Counted from the first letter of the stretch, positions 44,183-53,508 are shown. The stretch is DNA of 64,000 bases from Thomasclavelia spiroformis DSM 1552 (GCF_025149465.1 NZ_CP102275.1:1488001-1552000); one strand, 5' to 3'. Made by a program: numbers and translations. The notes: a model not told the origin generated them from the letters alone.

Positions 44183-44700
44183 TTTCTGCCTCACTTATAA
44201 ATTATACATAACCTAATTATATTAAATATAGTGTCTATTTTAAAGTATTTAAACCTGATAAAAATAACTCTTTTTTATCTATATTTATTGAATTTGTATC
44301 ATATCACTTTTGTCTAAATTATTTAACAAGCCGCAAAATTTAGATAATTATCACCTACTATTAAGTCATTTTTAATTGCATTAGTAATATAATTTACAAC
44401 TTATCTAAAACATAAAAACAAAAAATATAATGAAAATATTTTCCTTATTAATTTTCTCCTCCATCAACCAGAAGCAATTATAGCTAATTAACCATAAATA
44501 ATTTTGATATAAAATCTTTATTATCGTCAATTATTGTTGATTTTAATAAAAAAGACATCATTAAGGTAATAAGATGTGCGGGAGGAAATTTATATGACTG
44601 AACTTAATTTTCAAGAAATCATGAATTTTTATCCAACTAATAATGAATGAATATTTAAATCATAAAAAAGAAAACAAAGGTTAGAAAGATAATCAAAATT
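44183..44700. other. AT-rich gap
   Basis: Mostly without features. Near 44580-44648 a good GGGAGG precedes an ATG and a 17-residue ORF (MTELNFQEIMNFYPTNNE), which may be the start of a lost gene. A weak TCTAAATT...AATTTAGA inverted repeat lies near 44310-44345. Confidence 0.4.
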
Positions 44701-44722
44701 ACAAGTGAATTAATCAATTCAT

Positions 44723-44763
44723 TGTTTTTCACACATTATTTTGTTATAATATGATGTGTGAAA
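44723..44763 (+). promoter_or_regulatory. abiE promoter with flanking operator arms
   Basis: TTTCACACAT (44727-44736) and ATGTGTGAAA (44754-44763) form an inverted repeat around a TATAAT (44745-44750). A TTGTTT overlaps the left arm at the -35. AbiEi antitoxins of other loci bind such repeats to repress their own promoter. Confidence 0.7.
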
Positions 44764-44776
44764 GTTGGTGATATTT

Positions 44777-45370
44777 ATGACGGGTTTTAATAAAATGGAA
44801 AATTTGATAAGTAAATCTACAAGTGGAATCATTAGTACACAAGAAATTTTTGCTGAAAACATTTCAAGAGAAATACTAAATAAATTTATAGAAAATGGTG
44901 AATTAACAAAATTTGGTCGTGGTCTATATACAATTAATAGTGCTTGGGAAGATGATTTTTTTTCACTACAACAAAAATATAGAAAAGGCATCTACTCCCA
45001 TGATACTGCACTATATTTATTAGGATATTCTGATCGTACACCTAGTTTTTATACGATGACATTTCCTAAAGGCTATAATGCTCCTTCAATTAAACAAGAA
45101 AATATCAAAATGATCCGGGTCATTCCTGAAAACTATGACTTAGGTATTATCGAAATTCAATCGCCTAGCAACAACCCTATTTGCATTTATAATCTAGAAA
45201 GAACTCTATGCGATATTCTAAGAGGTAAAGGTAGCGATATCCAAATTATAAATGCTGCAATGAAAAAATATGCTAATTCTAAAAACAAAAATATCAACCT
45301 ACTTATGCAATATGCAAAACAATTAAAGGTAAAAGACAAAGTAATGCGTTATATGGAGGTGTTACTATAA
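44777..45370 (+). CDS. abiEi: AbiEi-type antitoxin / repressor
   Basis: About 197 residues. A winged helix N-terminus (STSGIISTQEIFAENISREI then LTKFGRGLYTI) and an AbiEi C-terminal domain (GIYSHDTALYLLGYSDRTP, IYNLERTLCDILR). In type IV systems it represses the operon and counters the AbiEii nucleotidyltransferase. Start ATG 44777 is preferred over the TTG at 44765. The operator flanks its promoter. Confidence 0.92.
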   Translation: MTGFNKMENLISKSTSGIISTQEIFAENISREILNKFIENGELTKFGRGLYTINSAWEDDFFSLQQKYRKGIYSHDTALYLLGYSDRTPSFYTMTFPKGYNAPSIKQENIKMIRVIPENYDLGIIEIQSPSNNPICIYNLERTLCDILRGKGSDIQIINAAMKKYANSKNKNINLLMQYAKQLKVKDKVMRYMEVLL

Positions 45371-45384
45371 TCACAAAAAATGCA

Positions 45385-46224
45385 ATGCAATTTAAAGCTG
45401 TCATAAAGAAAATGGCAAAAGAAAAGAATATTTCTCCACAACTTGTAATGCAAAATTACATGTTAGAAAGATTATTAGAAAGAATTTCATTATCTAATTA
45501 CCATAATAATTTCATTTTCAAAGGTGGTTTTCTTATTTCTTCAATTGTAGGATTAAGTTCAAGAGCAACAATGGATTTAGATACAACTATTAAAGGATTC
45601 ACCTTAACTCATAATTCAATAACAGCTATATTCAAAGAAATATGTGACATTGAAATTGATGATGATATTACATTTGAATTTATCAATGTAACAGATATTA
45701 GAAAAACAGATGATTACCCTGGAATAAGAGTCTCATTAAAAGCCTATTATGCACCCATTAGTGTTTCATTAACAGTAGATGTAACAACTGGTGATATAAT
45801 TACACCTAAAGAAATCAAATACCATCACAATTCTATGTTTGATGACAAAGTTATTTGTATATTAGCTTATAACTTAGAAACTATTCTTGCTGAAAAAATC
45901 GAAACTGTTCTTTCAAGAAGTATCGCCAATACTCGTCCTAGAGATTATTATGATATTTATATTTTGTACTCACTTCATAACGAAAATATAAATGAAGAAA
46001 CATTAAAAGAAGCTTTAGAAAAAACCACAATCAAAAGAGGAAGTACATATATATTATCTGATTATGAAAATATTTTAGAGACTATAGAGAATGATAAAAG
46101 ACTTCGAGATATATGGAACAAATACTCAACAGATTATAAGTACGCAAAAGATATTTCATTTAAAATGACTTGTGATGCAATATCTACACTATTAACAAAA
46201 ATGTATAGTAAGGTTACTGTATAA
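45385..46224 (+). CDS. abiEii: AbiEii-type nucleotidyltransferase toxin
   Basis: At least 279 residues. FIFKGGFLISSIVGLSSRAT and MDLD form the NTP-transferase motif; SLTVDVTTGD follows, then ETILAEKIETVLSR and NTRPRDYYDIYIL. Related toxins add nucleotides to tRNA and give phage abortive infection. Homology continues upstream of the ATG (IITKNA), and a strong GGAGGTG site points to codon 45367-45369, which is ATA. So the true start may be a poor ATA or the downstream ATG at 45385. Confidence 0.9.
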   Translation: MQFKAVIKKMAKEKNISPQLVMQNYMLERLLERISLSNYHNNFIFKGGFLISSIVGLSSRATMDLDTTIKGFTLTHNSITAIFKEICDIEIDDDITFEFINVTDIRKTDDYPGIRVSLKAYYAPISVSLTVDVTTGDIITPKEIKYHHNSMFDDKVICILAYNLETILAEKIETVLSRSIANTRPRDYYDIYILYSLHNENINEETLKEALEKTTIKRGSTYILSDYENILETIENDKRLRDIWNKYSTDYKYAKDISFKMTCDAISTLLTKMYSKVTV

Positions 46225-46625
46225 AAAATTCAATTAAAATATAATGCTATATAGAAATAAAGTACTTAAAATAGAATTATTTTTCACGGCAATCAATTTG
46301 TCTTTCGAAATCTTCATGATGAGTTAGTTAAGTTAGTATCTTCATATGGAACAGACATTTATAGAGATAATAGTTTGAATGCTAAATGAAAAACAAAGAT
46401 TCTTCGCAAATTATACTCTAAAATATTTCAATTATAAATTAAAAATGTATTAAAGGCTTATTTTATAAAAAGACTTGAAGTCTTGGTATCGCTGCTTTAA
46501 AATTTTCAATTAATCCAAATTTATCAAAAATATTAATTAATTTATAATTACAATAAAATTTTATATTACTTTCATAATTTTATCCATAGAGCCTCTTTTA
46601 AACTTGTAATATAATTTAACATTTA
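46225..46625. other. Gap with a gene remnant
   Basis: From about 46275 to 46389 the plus strand is open (FHGNQFVFRNLHDELVKLVS, then SYGTDIYRDNSLNAK, stop) but without a start signal. It looks like a leftover of an unknown gene. The rest is AT-rich with no feature. Confidence 0.35.
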
Positions 46626-46628
46626 TGA

Positions 46629-46694
46629 TAAAAAAGCCTGATTATAAGTGATTATATGTAAATTTATATAATTACTTATCTTCAGGCTTTTTAT
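46629..46694. terminator. Long bidirectional terminator
   Basis: AAAAAGCCTGA pairs with TCAGGCTTTTT, extended by an AT-rich stem. It closes the CPBP gene at 46711. Confidence 0.85.
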
Positions 46695-46710
46695 TAAATA
46701 ATATTATTTT

Positions 46711-47583
46711 TTATTTAAATTTAATCATTGAAACAATCATCAGTAACATAAAAATTAAAAATACGATACCCCATACATTCTTAAAAAAATCAGATATACG
46801 ATAATTTAATTGTAAATTAGGACGTTTTTTAAATTCTTTAATTAATAAAATTAATCCAATTAATGCAACAACTAATATAAACGCAGACATTATATATTGC
46901 CAAACTTCATTATTATATTCACTTATTTGAGCAATAAAATTATTTAACATATGAATAATAATAGCTGGAATAAGCGAATCACTTTTAAAAGTTACCAAAC
47001 ATAATACTAGCGAAATAAAGAAAGCTCCTATTGCTTGAGGAATATTACCATGCCCTAATGCAAATAATAATGAAACAATTATCGCTCCATACCACCAGCC
47101 ATAATTTTGCAACTTTTTAAAAATCAAACCGCGATATAATAACTCTTCCATTATTGGTCCAATTAAAACAACAAAAATAAAAATTACGAAATTATCAATT
47201 GTTGTGTATTTAGCAGTAAAGTCTGGTGTTTCAAAAATTACAACATTTTCTAATGCACTCATCATTAACGAAACCAGAATACTCATTAAAAAAGAAATTC
47301 CTAAACCTAATAAAATATATTTAATGAGATCTTTTTTTTCAAAACTTTCATTGATTCGCCAATTTATTTTAATATCCCACTTTTTTTGATATCTTTTAAC
47401 AAAATATAAAGTTGTAGTTGCTATTGAAACAATACTACTTAAATAATCTACTAAAATTACATTTAAATTCAATGCTTTAAAAATTGCTTCTGCAACTACA
47501 TATAACAATGATGTTACTACTAAGTAAAATAGTAACATCCGACAAATTTTACTTCCATTACTCTGTAATTCATTTTCTCCCAT
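46711..47583 (-). CDS. CPBP-family intramembrane metalloprotease
   Basis: 290 residues, eight or so membrane helices. EELLYRGLIFKKLQNYG, FALGHGNIPQAI and HMLNNFI carry the Glu, His and Asn/His residues of the Abi family. A second copy of the family in this window (the other is at 28288). Substrate unknown. Ribosome binding site GGAGGTAT lies upstream. Confidence 0.9.
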   Translation of the reverse strand: MGENELQSNGSKICRMLLFYLVVTSLLYVVAEAIFKALNLNVILVDYLSSIVSIATTTLYFVKRYQKKWDIKINWRINESFEKKDLIKYILLGLGISFLMSILVSLMMSALENVVIFETPDFTAKYTTIDNFVIFIFVVLIGPIMEELLYRGLIFKKLQNYGWWYGAIIVSLLFALGHGNIPQAIGAFFISLVLCLVTFKSDSLIPAIIIHMLNNFIAQISEYNNEVWQYIMSAFILVVALIGLILLIKEFKKRPNLQLNYRISDFFKNVWGIVFLIFMLLMIVSMIKFK

Positions 47584-47692
47584 ATAATACCTCCATCTTT
47601 ATAACTATGTAATTATTATATCATATAATTATAAAGAAAATTTAAATTCTTTATTAAAGAAATAAAAAATATATTTATTGTACTAATAATGT

Positions 47693-48202
47693 TTATTCTA
47701 GTGTAATATGTCTTTTTTTATTTTCATTAGGATGGATATTTTTTCTTCTTTTTCCTGTCATATCTAGAACTTTTAATCTCAATACAGTTGTTGCTTTCAT
47801 CATATTTGTATTGAATTTAAATTCTTCTGAATGGTAATGTCTCATAATAATTTTTAACGCTTCTAATTTATCCTCATCGTCTACAAATTCAATTTTACCA
47901 TGACCAATTACACTTGCATATCCCATTGTACAAGACATTCTTTCTTCATAAAGAATAATATTATGTTCACAATCCATTTCAAAAGTGACATTATTATTTT
48001 GTAAAATTAGATCTAATTTTTTTCCCTTTTTAGCACAATGAAAATATAAATATAATTGTTCATCCCTGATATCTACACCAAAATTTAGTGGTACAATATA
48101 AGGAAATTCCTTATCAAATAAAGCTAAGCGACAAGTATCACATTTATTTATAATATTCATAATTTCATCAAAATCTGTTATTTCTCTATCTTTCCTTCTC
48201 AT
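47693..48202 (-). CDS. Pyridoxamine 5'-phosphate oxidase-family protein (NimA-like)
   Basis: 169 residues. MRRKDREITDFDEIMNII, then CRLALFDKEFPYIVPLNFG and LYFHCAKKGKKLDLI are typical of the flavin-binding split barrel related to NimA. It may reduce nitroimidazoles or bind haem or FMN. Single gene; GAGG-type ribosome binding site upstream. Confidence 0.9.
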   Translation of the reverse strand: MRRKDREITDFDEIMNIINKCDTCRLALFDKEFPYIVPLNFGVDIRDEQLYLYFHCAKKGKKLDLILQNNNVTFEMDCEHNIILYEERMSCTMGYASVIGHGKIEFVDDEDKLEALKIIMRHYHSEEFKFNTNMMKATTVLRLKVLDMTGKRRKNIHPNENKKRHITLE

Positions 48203-48838
48203 TTTTTACTCCTCTATAACCAAAATACATTATTTAAAAGTCCATATTTATTATAAATATTATATCATATATCTTTATAATTCACTTATATTAAAAACAT
48301 TCCTTCTTAAAAAAACACAATTTCTGTCACATAGCATAAGGGAATAAACGATTCTTTCTTAATTCCTATTTATTAGGTTAACCTCATTTCCTTTTACATA
48401 TTCATTTTTTGTAAGAATCAATATAATAAAAAAGATTACCATTAAAATTACTTTTACAAAAAATGACAACATTGTTATAAAAATTCAAATAAGATTATCC
48501 TAATTATTACAAATAAGTGGTTACACTTTGTATCAATTAGGATGATCTTTTTTAATATAATTTTCCTTAATAAATAAACAAATTAAATGAATACTGCAAT
48601 ATTCAAAATAAATATTTAAATCTGGTTCTAATGTTAAGTAAATATATAAAGAAAAAAATTTAAGAGAAGTTGTAAATGATGTTGGCATTAATGAAATCAC
48701 TATCAGAAAAGGGATAATCAAGTATAATAATCTTGAGACACTTAAAAATTATGAGTCTAAGTTAACTATTTATATTAACGAATTTTTTGTAAAAAAAGAA
48801 TCAGTTTATAAACTGATTCCATCTTACTTTGAATTTTG
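48203..48838. other. Gap with structured repeat and gene remnant
   Basis: Contains a 63-base stem-loop (48491-48553) described separately and a decayed plus-strand frame from about 48634 (NLREVVNDVGINEITIRKGI) ending at the IS21 boundary. A short hairpin GAATCAGTTT/AAACTGATTC lies at 48799-48820. No intact gene. Confidence 0.5.
48491..48553. repeat. 63-base extended stem-loop
   Basis: AAGATTATCCTAATT pairs with AATTAGGATGATCTT (one wobble); inside, TACA/TGTA and AAGTG/CACTT form further helix segments. A T run follows on the plus strand. Confidence 0.65.
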
Positions 48839-49025
48839 TGATTATTTGCAATGAACTGCACCATCAATAGCATAAAGTGCACCACCAATTTCAACAACTA
48901 CACCACTGAGATGATATTATTGAATATACACAACTGCACCACCTTTTATATTATAGGTGGTCTTTTTTATATTATTATAATGTTAGAGACTTTGTCTCTA
49001 ATATTATATGAAAGGAGCTTTTATT

Positions 49026-50327
49026 ATGGCTGTAAAATTCAATTTGAGACTATGTTTACAATTGATTGATCGAGGCATATCCCTCAATACGATATCCAAA
49101 CAATATCATATTAGTAAACATACCTCATCCAAAACAAAACATAGAATGGAGGTGCTTCAATTTGATGTCAGTACTATTGATCAGTACTCAGATGATGAGC
49201 TGGGTAAATTATTTTTCCCTGAAATGTACGAATCTGAAAACATTTATTTAGCAGTGGATTATGACTATGTTCATAAAGAATTGTCTAAGCCTGGTGTTAA
49301 CTTAAAACTATTATGGAAAGAATATTGCTTGAGTGCTAAGGATGGTAAATATCCAGTAAGTTACTCAAAATATTGTAGAGGTTATGCTCAACATGTCGAA
49401 AGACACAACTATACCAACCACATTGAACACAAACCCGGGATTCGTACAGAAATTGATTGGTCCGGGCCTACAATGCATTACATGGTTCCTTCTACTGGTG
49501 AATTGGTTAAAGTTTATCTGTTTGTCGCAACTTTACCATTTTCTCAATATTCTTATGTGGAACCTACCAAGGATATGAAAATGAATACATGGATTAACTG
49601 TAATAAACATATGTTTGAATACTTCGGTGGTTCAACAGTTAGAATTGTATGTGACAATCTTAAAACAGGTGTTGTCAGTCATCCTAAAGAAGGAGAAATC
49701 ATTCTCACAGATATGTATTCTGATTTTGGAAATCATTATATGACAGCTATTATGCCTGCACAAGTCAGAAAACCTAAGCAGAAAGCGAGTGTCGAAGGTA
49801 CCGTTGGCAAAATAGCTACAACCATTATTGCATCATTAAGAAATGTAGAGTTTCATTCATTCGAAGAACTTTATCAAGCAGTAAGAGAAAAGCTTGATGA
49901 GTTTAATACTACTCCATTCCAGAAAAGAGATGGAAGCAGAAAAGAAATATTTGAAGCTGTTGAAAAGCAGGCACTTAAACCACTTCCTGAAATACCTTTT
50001 GAAGTATGTCATTGGTTTTATTCCAGAAAAGTACAAGTCAATTGCCATATCACCTATCAAAAAAACTGGTATTCAGTTCCTTATGAATATGTAGGCAAAT
50101 CCGTTGATCTAAAAGTGTCAGAAACAACATTGACTATTTATTATCAAAACAAGCGAATCAACATCCACAAGCTGTTTCCTGCCTATATAAAGAATAAATA
50201 TTCTACCTATGAACAGGATATGCCTGAATCAGTGAAAGTAAGTGAGTGGGATGATGTGCGTATAAAAAAATGGGCGAGCAAAATCGGACCCTTAAAGTGT
50301 ACCCTATGTCAAGGACAATTAAATTAA
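49026..50327 (+). pseudogene. istA: IstA transposase, 5' part
   Basis: About 430 residues of an IS21 transposase. LRLCLQLIDRGISLNTISKQ is the helix-turn-helix; RTEIDWSGPTMHYMV carries the first Asp of the DDE core, VRIVCDNLKTGV the second, and KQKASVEGTVGKIATTI the Glu. It reads into the IS3 end after KKWASKIGP and stops. The rest of istA lies at 52360-52653. Start at 49026 after AAAGGAG. Confidence 0.9.
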
Positions 50328-50362
50328 AAGGTATATTTTTAATGTTGAAAATTTAATATGAT

Positions 50363-50414
50363 TGTGTCAGGAGGAATGACACAGTTTTAACCCACTGGTC
50401 AAAATCAGTGGGTT
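50363..50414. repeat. Two hairpins inside the IS3 left end
   Basis: TGTGTCA-GGAGGAA-TGACACA (50363-50383) shows a ribosome-binding-like GGAGGAA in the loop. AACCCACTG...CAGTGGGTT (50389-50414) follows. They lie between the element end and the passenger gene. Confidence 0.7.
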
Positions 50415-50431
50415 TGTGTTTAGTTAAAGTT

Positions 50432-50902
50432 ATGAAAATTGATAAAGCTATTAAATCTAAAGATTCTATTGAATTTATCGTTGAAGATAACGGATATAGA
50501 ATACATGGTATTCTTAATAAGGGGCATTATTTTAACTGGATCGCTTTTCCTGAATTTAATGTCTGCTGTGAACTTGCATCATTCGATGATGTGTTTTGGA
50601 ATGAAGAAGCTTTAAGTTTAATATTTAAATCACCTAATCAGATCACATCTGTTTTGAATGTTATTGAACATTTAAAATCAATGTTTAATGATGATTCAAC
50701 ATATTTTGATGGTCATCACTTTGTTTCAACTAGAGAATATATATTTTGGCTTGAAACTGAATGTGAAAGCCTTTCAAGACAGCTGCTGGAATTTGAATTA
50801 CATCTGGAAAATAATGATGTCGACAAATGGCTTGAATATGCAAGATTGAATTATTATAAATACATGCGCGAACAGTACGGTAAAGATGCTTTTCTTGACT
50901 GA
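50432..50902 (+). CDS. Passenger gene of the IS3-type element, unknown
   Basis: About 156 residues from the ATG at 50432. Acidic and aromatic, no membrane segment, no recognised domain. FNWIAFPEFNVCCEL, DDSTYFDGHHFVSTREYIFW and a final YYKYMREQYGKDAF stand out. It is convergent with orfB, 10 bases apart, inside the IS ends. The only weak spot is the start, which lacks a clear ribosome binding site. It might have a role in transposition control or be true cargo. Confidence 0.6.
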   Translation: MKIDKAIKSKDSIEFIVEDNGYRIHGILNKGHYFNWIAFPEFNVCCELASFDDVFWNEEALSLIFKSPNQITSVLNVIEHLKSMFNDDSTYFDGHHFVSTREYIFWLETECESLSRQLLEFELHLENNDVDKWLEYARLNYYKYMREQYGKDAFLD

Positions 50903-50912
50903 AAAGCATCTT

Positions 50913-51839
50913 TTATACATTTATAGGATATTTATCTGTTAGCCAATACTGATAATACTCGTTCGGCGATAACTTCGCCAGATCCCACTGATATCTTTCA
51001 TTATTATAATAATCTATATAATCATCGATAATTTCAACTAATTTTTCAAATGTCCCGCAGTCTTTTAGGTTGATTTCGTCTTTCATATGACCAAAGAATG
51101 ATTCCTGTGGTGCATTATCCCAGCAGTTCCCTCTTCTTGACATTGACTGTCTCAGTTTTTTATCTTTCAATAATTCTCGAAATGCAATGCTTGTATAATG
51201 GCAACCCTGATCGCTATTGATAATTGTTTTATTGGTTTTTAACGAACTTCCATGATTTTCCATAAGCAGATTAACTGTTTTTAAAACAAAATCAACCTCT
51301 AGTGATTTGCTCACTACATACGACAGTATCTCATTTGTAAAACAGTCCTTCATTACTGACATATATGCTTTTTTTCTTTCTTTTCCATAAAAAAGGTAAG
51401 TTATATCTGTCAATATAATTAGTCTTGGCTTCTGTATAAAATTACGATCAACCAAATTGGCAGCTATATTGCTGGTCTGCATAGATTTTGCCATTCTTCT
51501 GTATGGATTGGCTTTCCTTATACTGCATTTTAAATTGAATTTTTTCATTAGTCTTCGTATTTTCTTGATATTCATTCTCACACCGGTGTGAAGCAGTCTC
51601 ATATGTATAGATCTTGCACCTTTATCAAATCCACGATATCTATATGCTTCTAAAATAAGTTCAAAATCATTTCGATCTTTTTCTTCTTTGGCTTCTCTTT
51701 TGTCTTTATTTTTTCTCCAGCTATAAAAACCGCTTCTTGATACATCTGCAACTTTACACAGCTTTGATATATTAAGCAGATTATTATCACGCGAAATCAT
51801 TTCTTCTATTATTTTATATTTTTCTTTTGCTGTTTCCAC
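50913..51839 (-). CDS. IS3-family transposase OrfB (DDE integrase)
   Basis: 308 residues in its own frame. HTH_21-like helix (GFYSWRKNKDKRE), then the rve DDE core: LTDITYL, NSDQGCHYTS and SRRGNCWDNAPQESFFGHMK give the D, D and E. It is open upstream of its own GTG in the -1 frame relative to orfA, back to an A8 run, so it is probably made as an OrfAB fusion by frameshifting. Intact. Confidence 0.93.
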   Translation of the reverse strand: METAKEKYKIIEEMISRDNNLLNISKLCKVADVSRSGFYSWRKNKDKREAKEEKDRNDFELILEAYRYRGFDKGARSIHMRLLHTGVRMNIKKIRRLMKKFNLKCSIRKANPYRRMAKSMQTSNIAANLVDRNFIQKPRLIILTDITYLFYGKERKKAYMSVMKDCFTNEILSYVVSKSLEVDFVLKTVNLLMENHGSSLKTNKTIINSDQGCHYTSIAFRELLKDKKLRQSMSRRGNCWDNAPQESFFGHMKDEINLKDCGTFEKLVEIIDDYIDYYNNERYQWDLAKLSPNEYYQYWLTDKYPINV

Positions 51840-52240
51840 AATGCTTTCTTTTCCACAGATCTTATTTTTTTTAAAAACTCAATTTCCTGTTTCTGATAGG
51901 CAACCTTATATTCAAGGTAAGCTATTCTTTCTTCATATGTTAAATTTTTTGTTTTAGGTCTTCCGTTGTTTTTTCTCCGTGTATCTTCAAAAGATTCAAG
52001 TCTATCCGCTTCCATTTTTATTCTTTGAACGATGTTGCTTAGACGACTGTTACCAAGAATTTTTGGATCAATACCAAAAGATTGAACTATAGCAGAGGGA
52101 AGTTCACCTTGGGAATATCTTTTCCAAAATTCTTCTTTAAATTTTATTGAATATTTTATGCTTTTATTTGTTATTTTTTCTATATAAGGATTATCTTTTA
52201 ATAAAGCAACCTGCTCATCTGAAAAATAATTAACACCCAT
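51809..52240 (-). CDS. IS3-family OrfA (helix-turn-helix)
   Basis: About 143 residues. FKEEFWKRYSQGELPSAIVQ and SFGIDPKILGNSRL form the helix-turn-helix; a leucine-zipper-like coiled coil follows (YEERIAYLEYKVAYQKQEIE). Start at 52240 after AAAGGAG. A run of eight A (51865-51872) near the end is a likely slippery site for making OrfAB. Confidence 0.9.
   Translation of the reverse strand: MGVNYFSDEQVALLKDNPYIEKITNKSIKYSIKFKEEFWKRYSQGELPSAIVQSFGIDPKILGNSRLSNIVQRIKMEADRLESFEDTRRKNNGRPKTKNLTYEERIAYLEYKVAYQKQEIEFLKKIRSVEKKALWKQQKKNIK
51865..51872 (-). promoter_or_regulatory. Probable programmed frameshift site in orfAB
   Basis: Eight consecutive A in the minus strand, where a shift to -1 joins orfA to the open orfB frame. 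Confidence 0.6.
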
Positions 52241-52285
52241 GAAATTATCATCTCCTTTATTAATCATTATAGGCAAAAGAAAAGA

Positions 52286-52355
52286 CCCTGTAAAACAGAG
52301 TCACCAATAATTATACAGTTATATCCTTTTTATTTTGGTGTCCGTTTTACAGGGT
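52286..52355. repeat. Inverted repeat at the IS3 right end
   Basis: CCTGTAAAAC...CACC pairs with GGTG...GTTTTACAGG across the leader of orfA. It may hold back transcription entering from outside. Confidence 0.6.
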
Positions 52356-52359
52356 ACAG

Positions 52360-52653
52360 TTTACCTACACAAGAAAGGTTGTAGAGATTATATTTGAAAG
52401 ATGTAAAGTTAAGGAACAGGGTTATAACCCTGCAATGAGTGTATTACATCTAAGTGATAAATATTCAAATGAAAGACTTGAATTATCCTGCCAGATAGCT
52501 TTAAGTAAATATCCATCACCTAGATATAAACATCTTAATGCCATTCTATCTAACAATCAAGATAAACTAGGAAAACAAGGAAATGCATCTGAAGAAAGAA
52601 AAACGACAGGACACCTGAGAGGTGCAGAGTTCTACGGAGGCAAATCAAAATGA
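52360..52653 (+). pseudogene. istA: IstA transposase, 3' part
   Basis: The istA frame resumes after the IS3 end as TYTRKVVEIIFERCKVKEQG, then YNPAMSVLHLSDKYSNERLE and SPRYKHLNAIL, as in IS21 IstA C-termini. The stop overlaps the istB start (ATGA). Confidence 0.88.
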
Positions 52654-53381
52654 TAGATAATGAAACTGTAAGAAAAGCATCAGAAATTGGGATTATAGAT
52701 GTTGTAGATGCCATTAAATTGATTGAAACAAATCCTGCTTATATTACTTTGACATTTGATGAAAAAATAAATATGGTCATCGACTTTGTTTATCAGCAAA
52801 GATATAACGAAACGGTAAGAAGATTAAAGAAATCGGCTAAATTACGCTATGTAGATGCAGATCTAAGAGATATTCACTATACTGACAATCGAAGCATTAC
52901 ACATCAGCTGATTAGCTCACTGGCTACATGTAATTATATTACATTAAAAACCAACATCATTATTCATGGACCATGTGGTACAGGGAAAACATGGCTCTCA
53001 TGTGCATTAGCAAATGAAGCGGCAAAACAAAAATATAAAATATTTTACATTAGAATGCCTGAGCTATTAGAAAAGTATAATGAACTGAGGAATATGGGTA
53101 AAAGTCTATCACAAGTAGTTAAGAAATACGCAAAATACGATCTGCTTGTATTAGATGAATGGTTAATGTATGAAATGACTGATAAAGAAAAACAGTTTAT
53201 ATCTGAGCTTATGGAGATAAGACATGATAAATGTTCAACAATTTTCTGCAGTCAGTATCCATCAGGAGACTGGTATGATAAATTGCATAAATCGACATTA
53301 ACAGAGGCATTGCTTGATAGAATCATTCATAATAGAATAGATGTGTATATGGGTAATGAAAACTTTAGAATCAAAAAATAA
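52650..53381 (+). CDS. istB: IstB ATPase helper of IS21
   Basis: 243 residues. AAA+ P-loop IIHGPCGTGKTWLSCALAN near residue 110, LLVLDEWLM Walker B, and a late LTEALLDRIIHNR. IstB assembles on DNA and activates IstA. Intact, although istA is broken, so the element is probably dead unless IstA is supplied from elsewhere. Confidence 0.94.
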   Translation: MIDNETVRKASEIGIIDVVDAIKLIETNPAYITLTFDEKINMVIDFVYQQRYNETVRRLKKSAKLRYVDADLRDIHYTDNRSITHQLISSLATCNYITLKTNIIIHGPCGTGKTWLSCALANEAAKQKYKIFYIRMPELLEKYNELRNMGKSLSQVVKKYAKYDLLVLDEWLMYEMTDKEKQFISELMEIRHDKCSTIFCSQYPSGDWYDKLHKSTLTEALLDRIIHNRIDVYMGNENFRIKK

Positions 53382-53508
53382 TTTTTTAAAAAGGTCAATC
53401 ATGTTTGGACATGATTGACTATAATTGTGTATAAATATAAGTAGTGCACTTTATGCGATTGAGGTGGTGCAGATGTCTGCGACTACCAGTGCTTTTACAT
53501 GCGAATAA

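Larger units (their letters stand above)
50298..52358 (-). mobile_element. IS3/IS150-family element with a passenger gene
   Basis: About 2.06 kb, from TGTACCCT to AGGGTACA; the ends are imperfect inverted repeats and begin TG and end CA, as in IS3. It holds orfA and orfB on the minus strand and an extra plus-strand gene at its left. It splits istA of the IS21 element. No clean target duplication was seen. Confidence 0.85.
48839..53488 (+). mobile_element. IS21-family element, interrupted by an IS3-family element
   Basis: Ends share CTGCACCA...CATAAAGTGCAC, and TGCACCAC-type motifs recur several times inside the left end, as in the multiple terminal repeats of IS21. It encodes istA (split) and istB. 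Without the insert it would be about 2.6 kb. No target duplication was recognised. Confidence 0.85.

Noticed and set aside
44594-44650. 17-residue ORF with strong ribosome binding site
   Set aside because: Too short and stops at once; more likely a lost gene start, so only mentioned in the gap entry.
50288-52365. ACC on both sides as a target duplication of the IS3-type element
   Set aside because: Removing the insert with this assumption leaves istA out of frame, and the TG...CA ends lie inside, so the duplication was not accepted.
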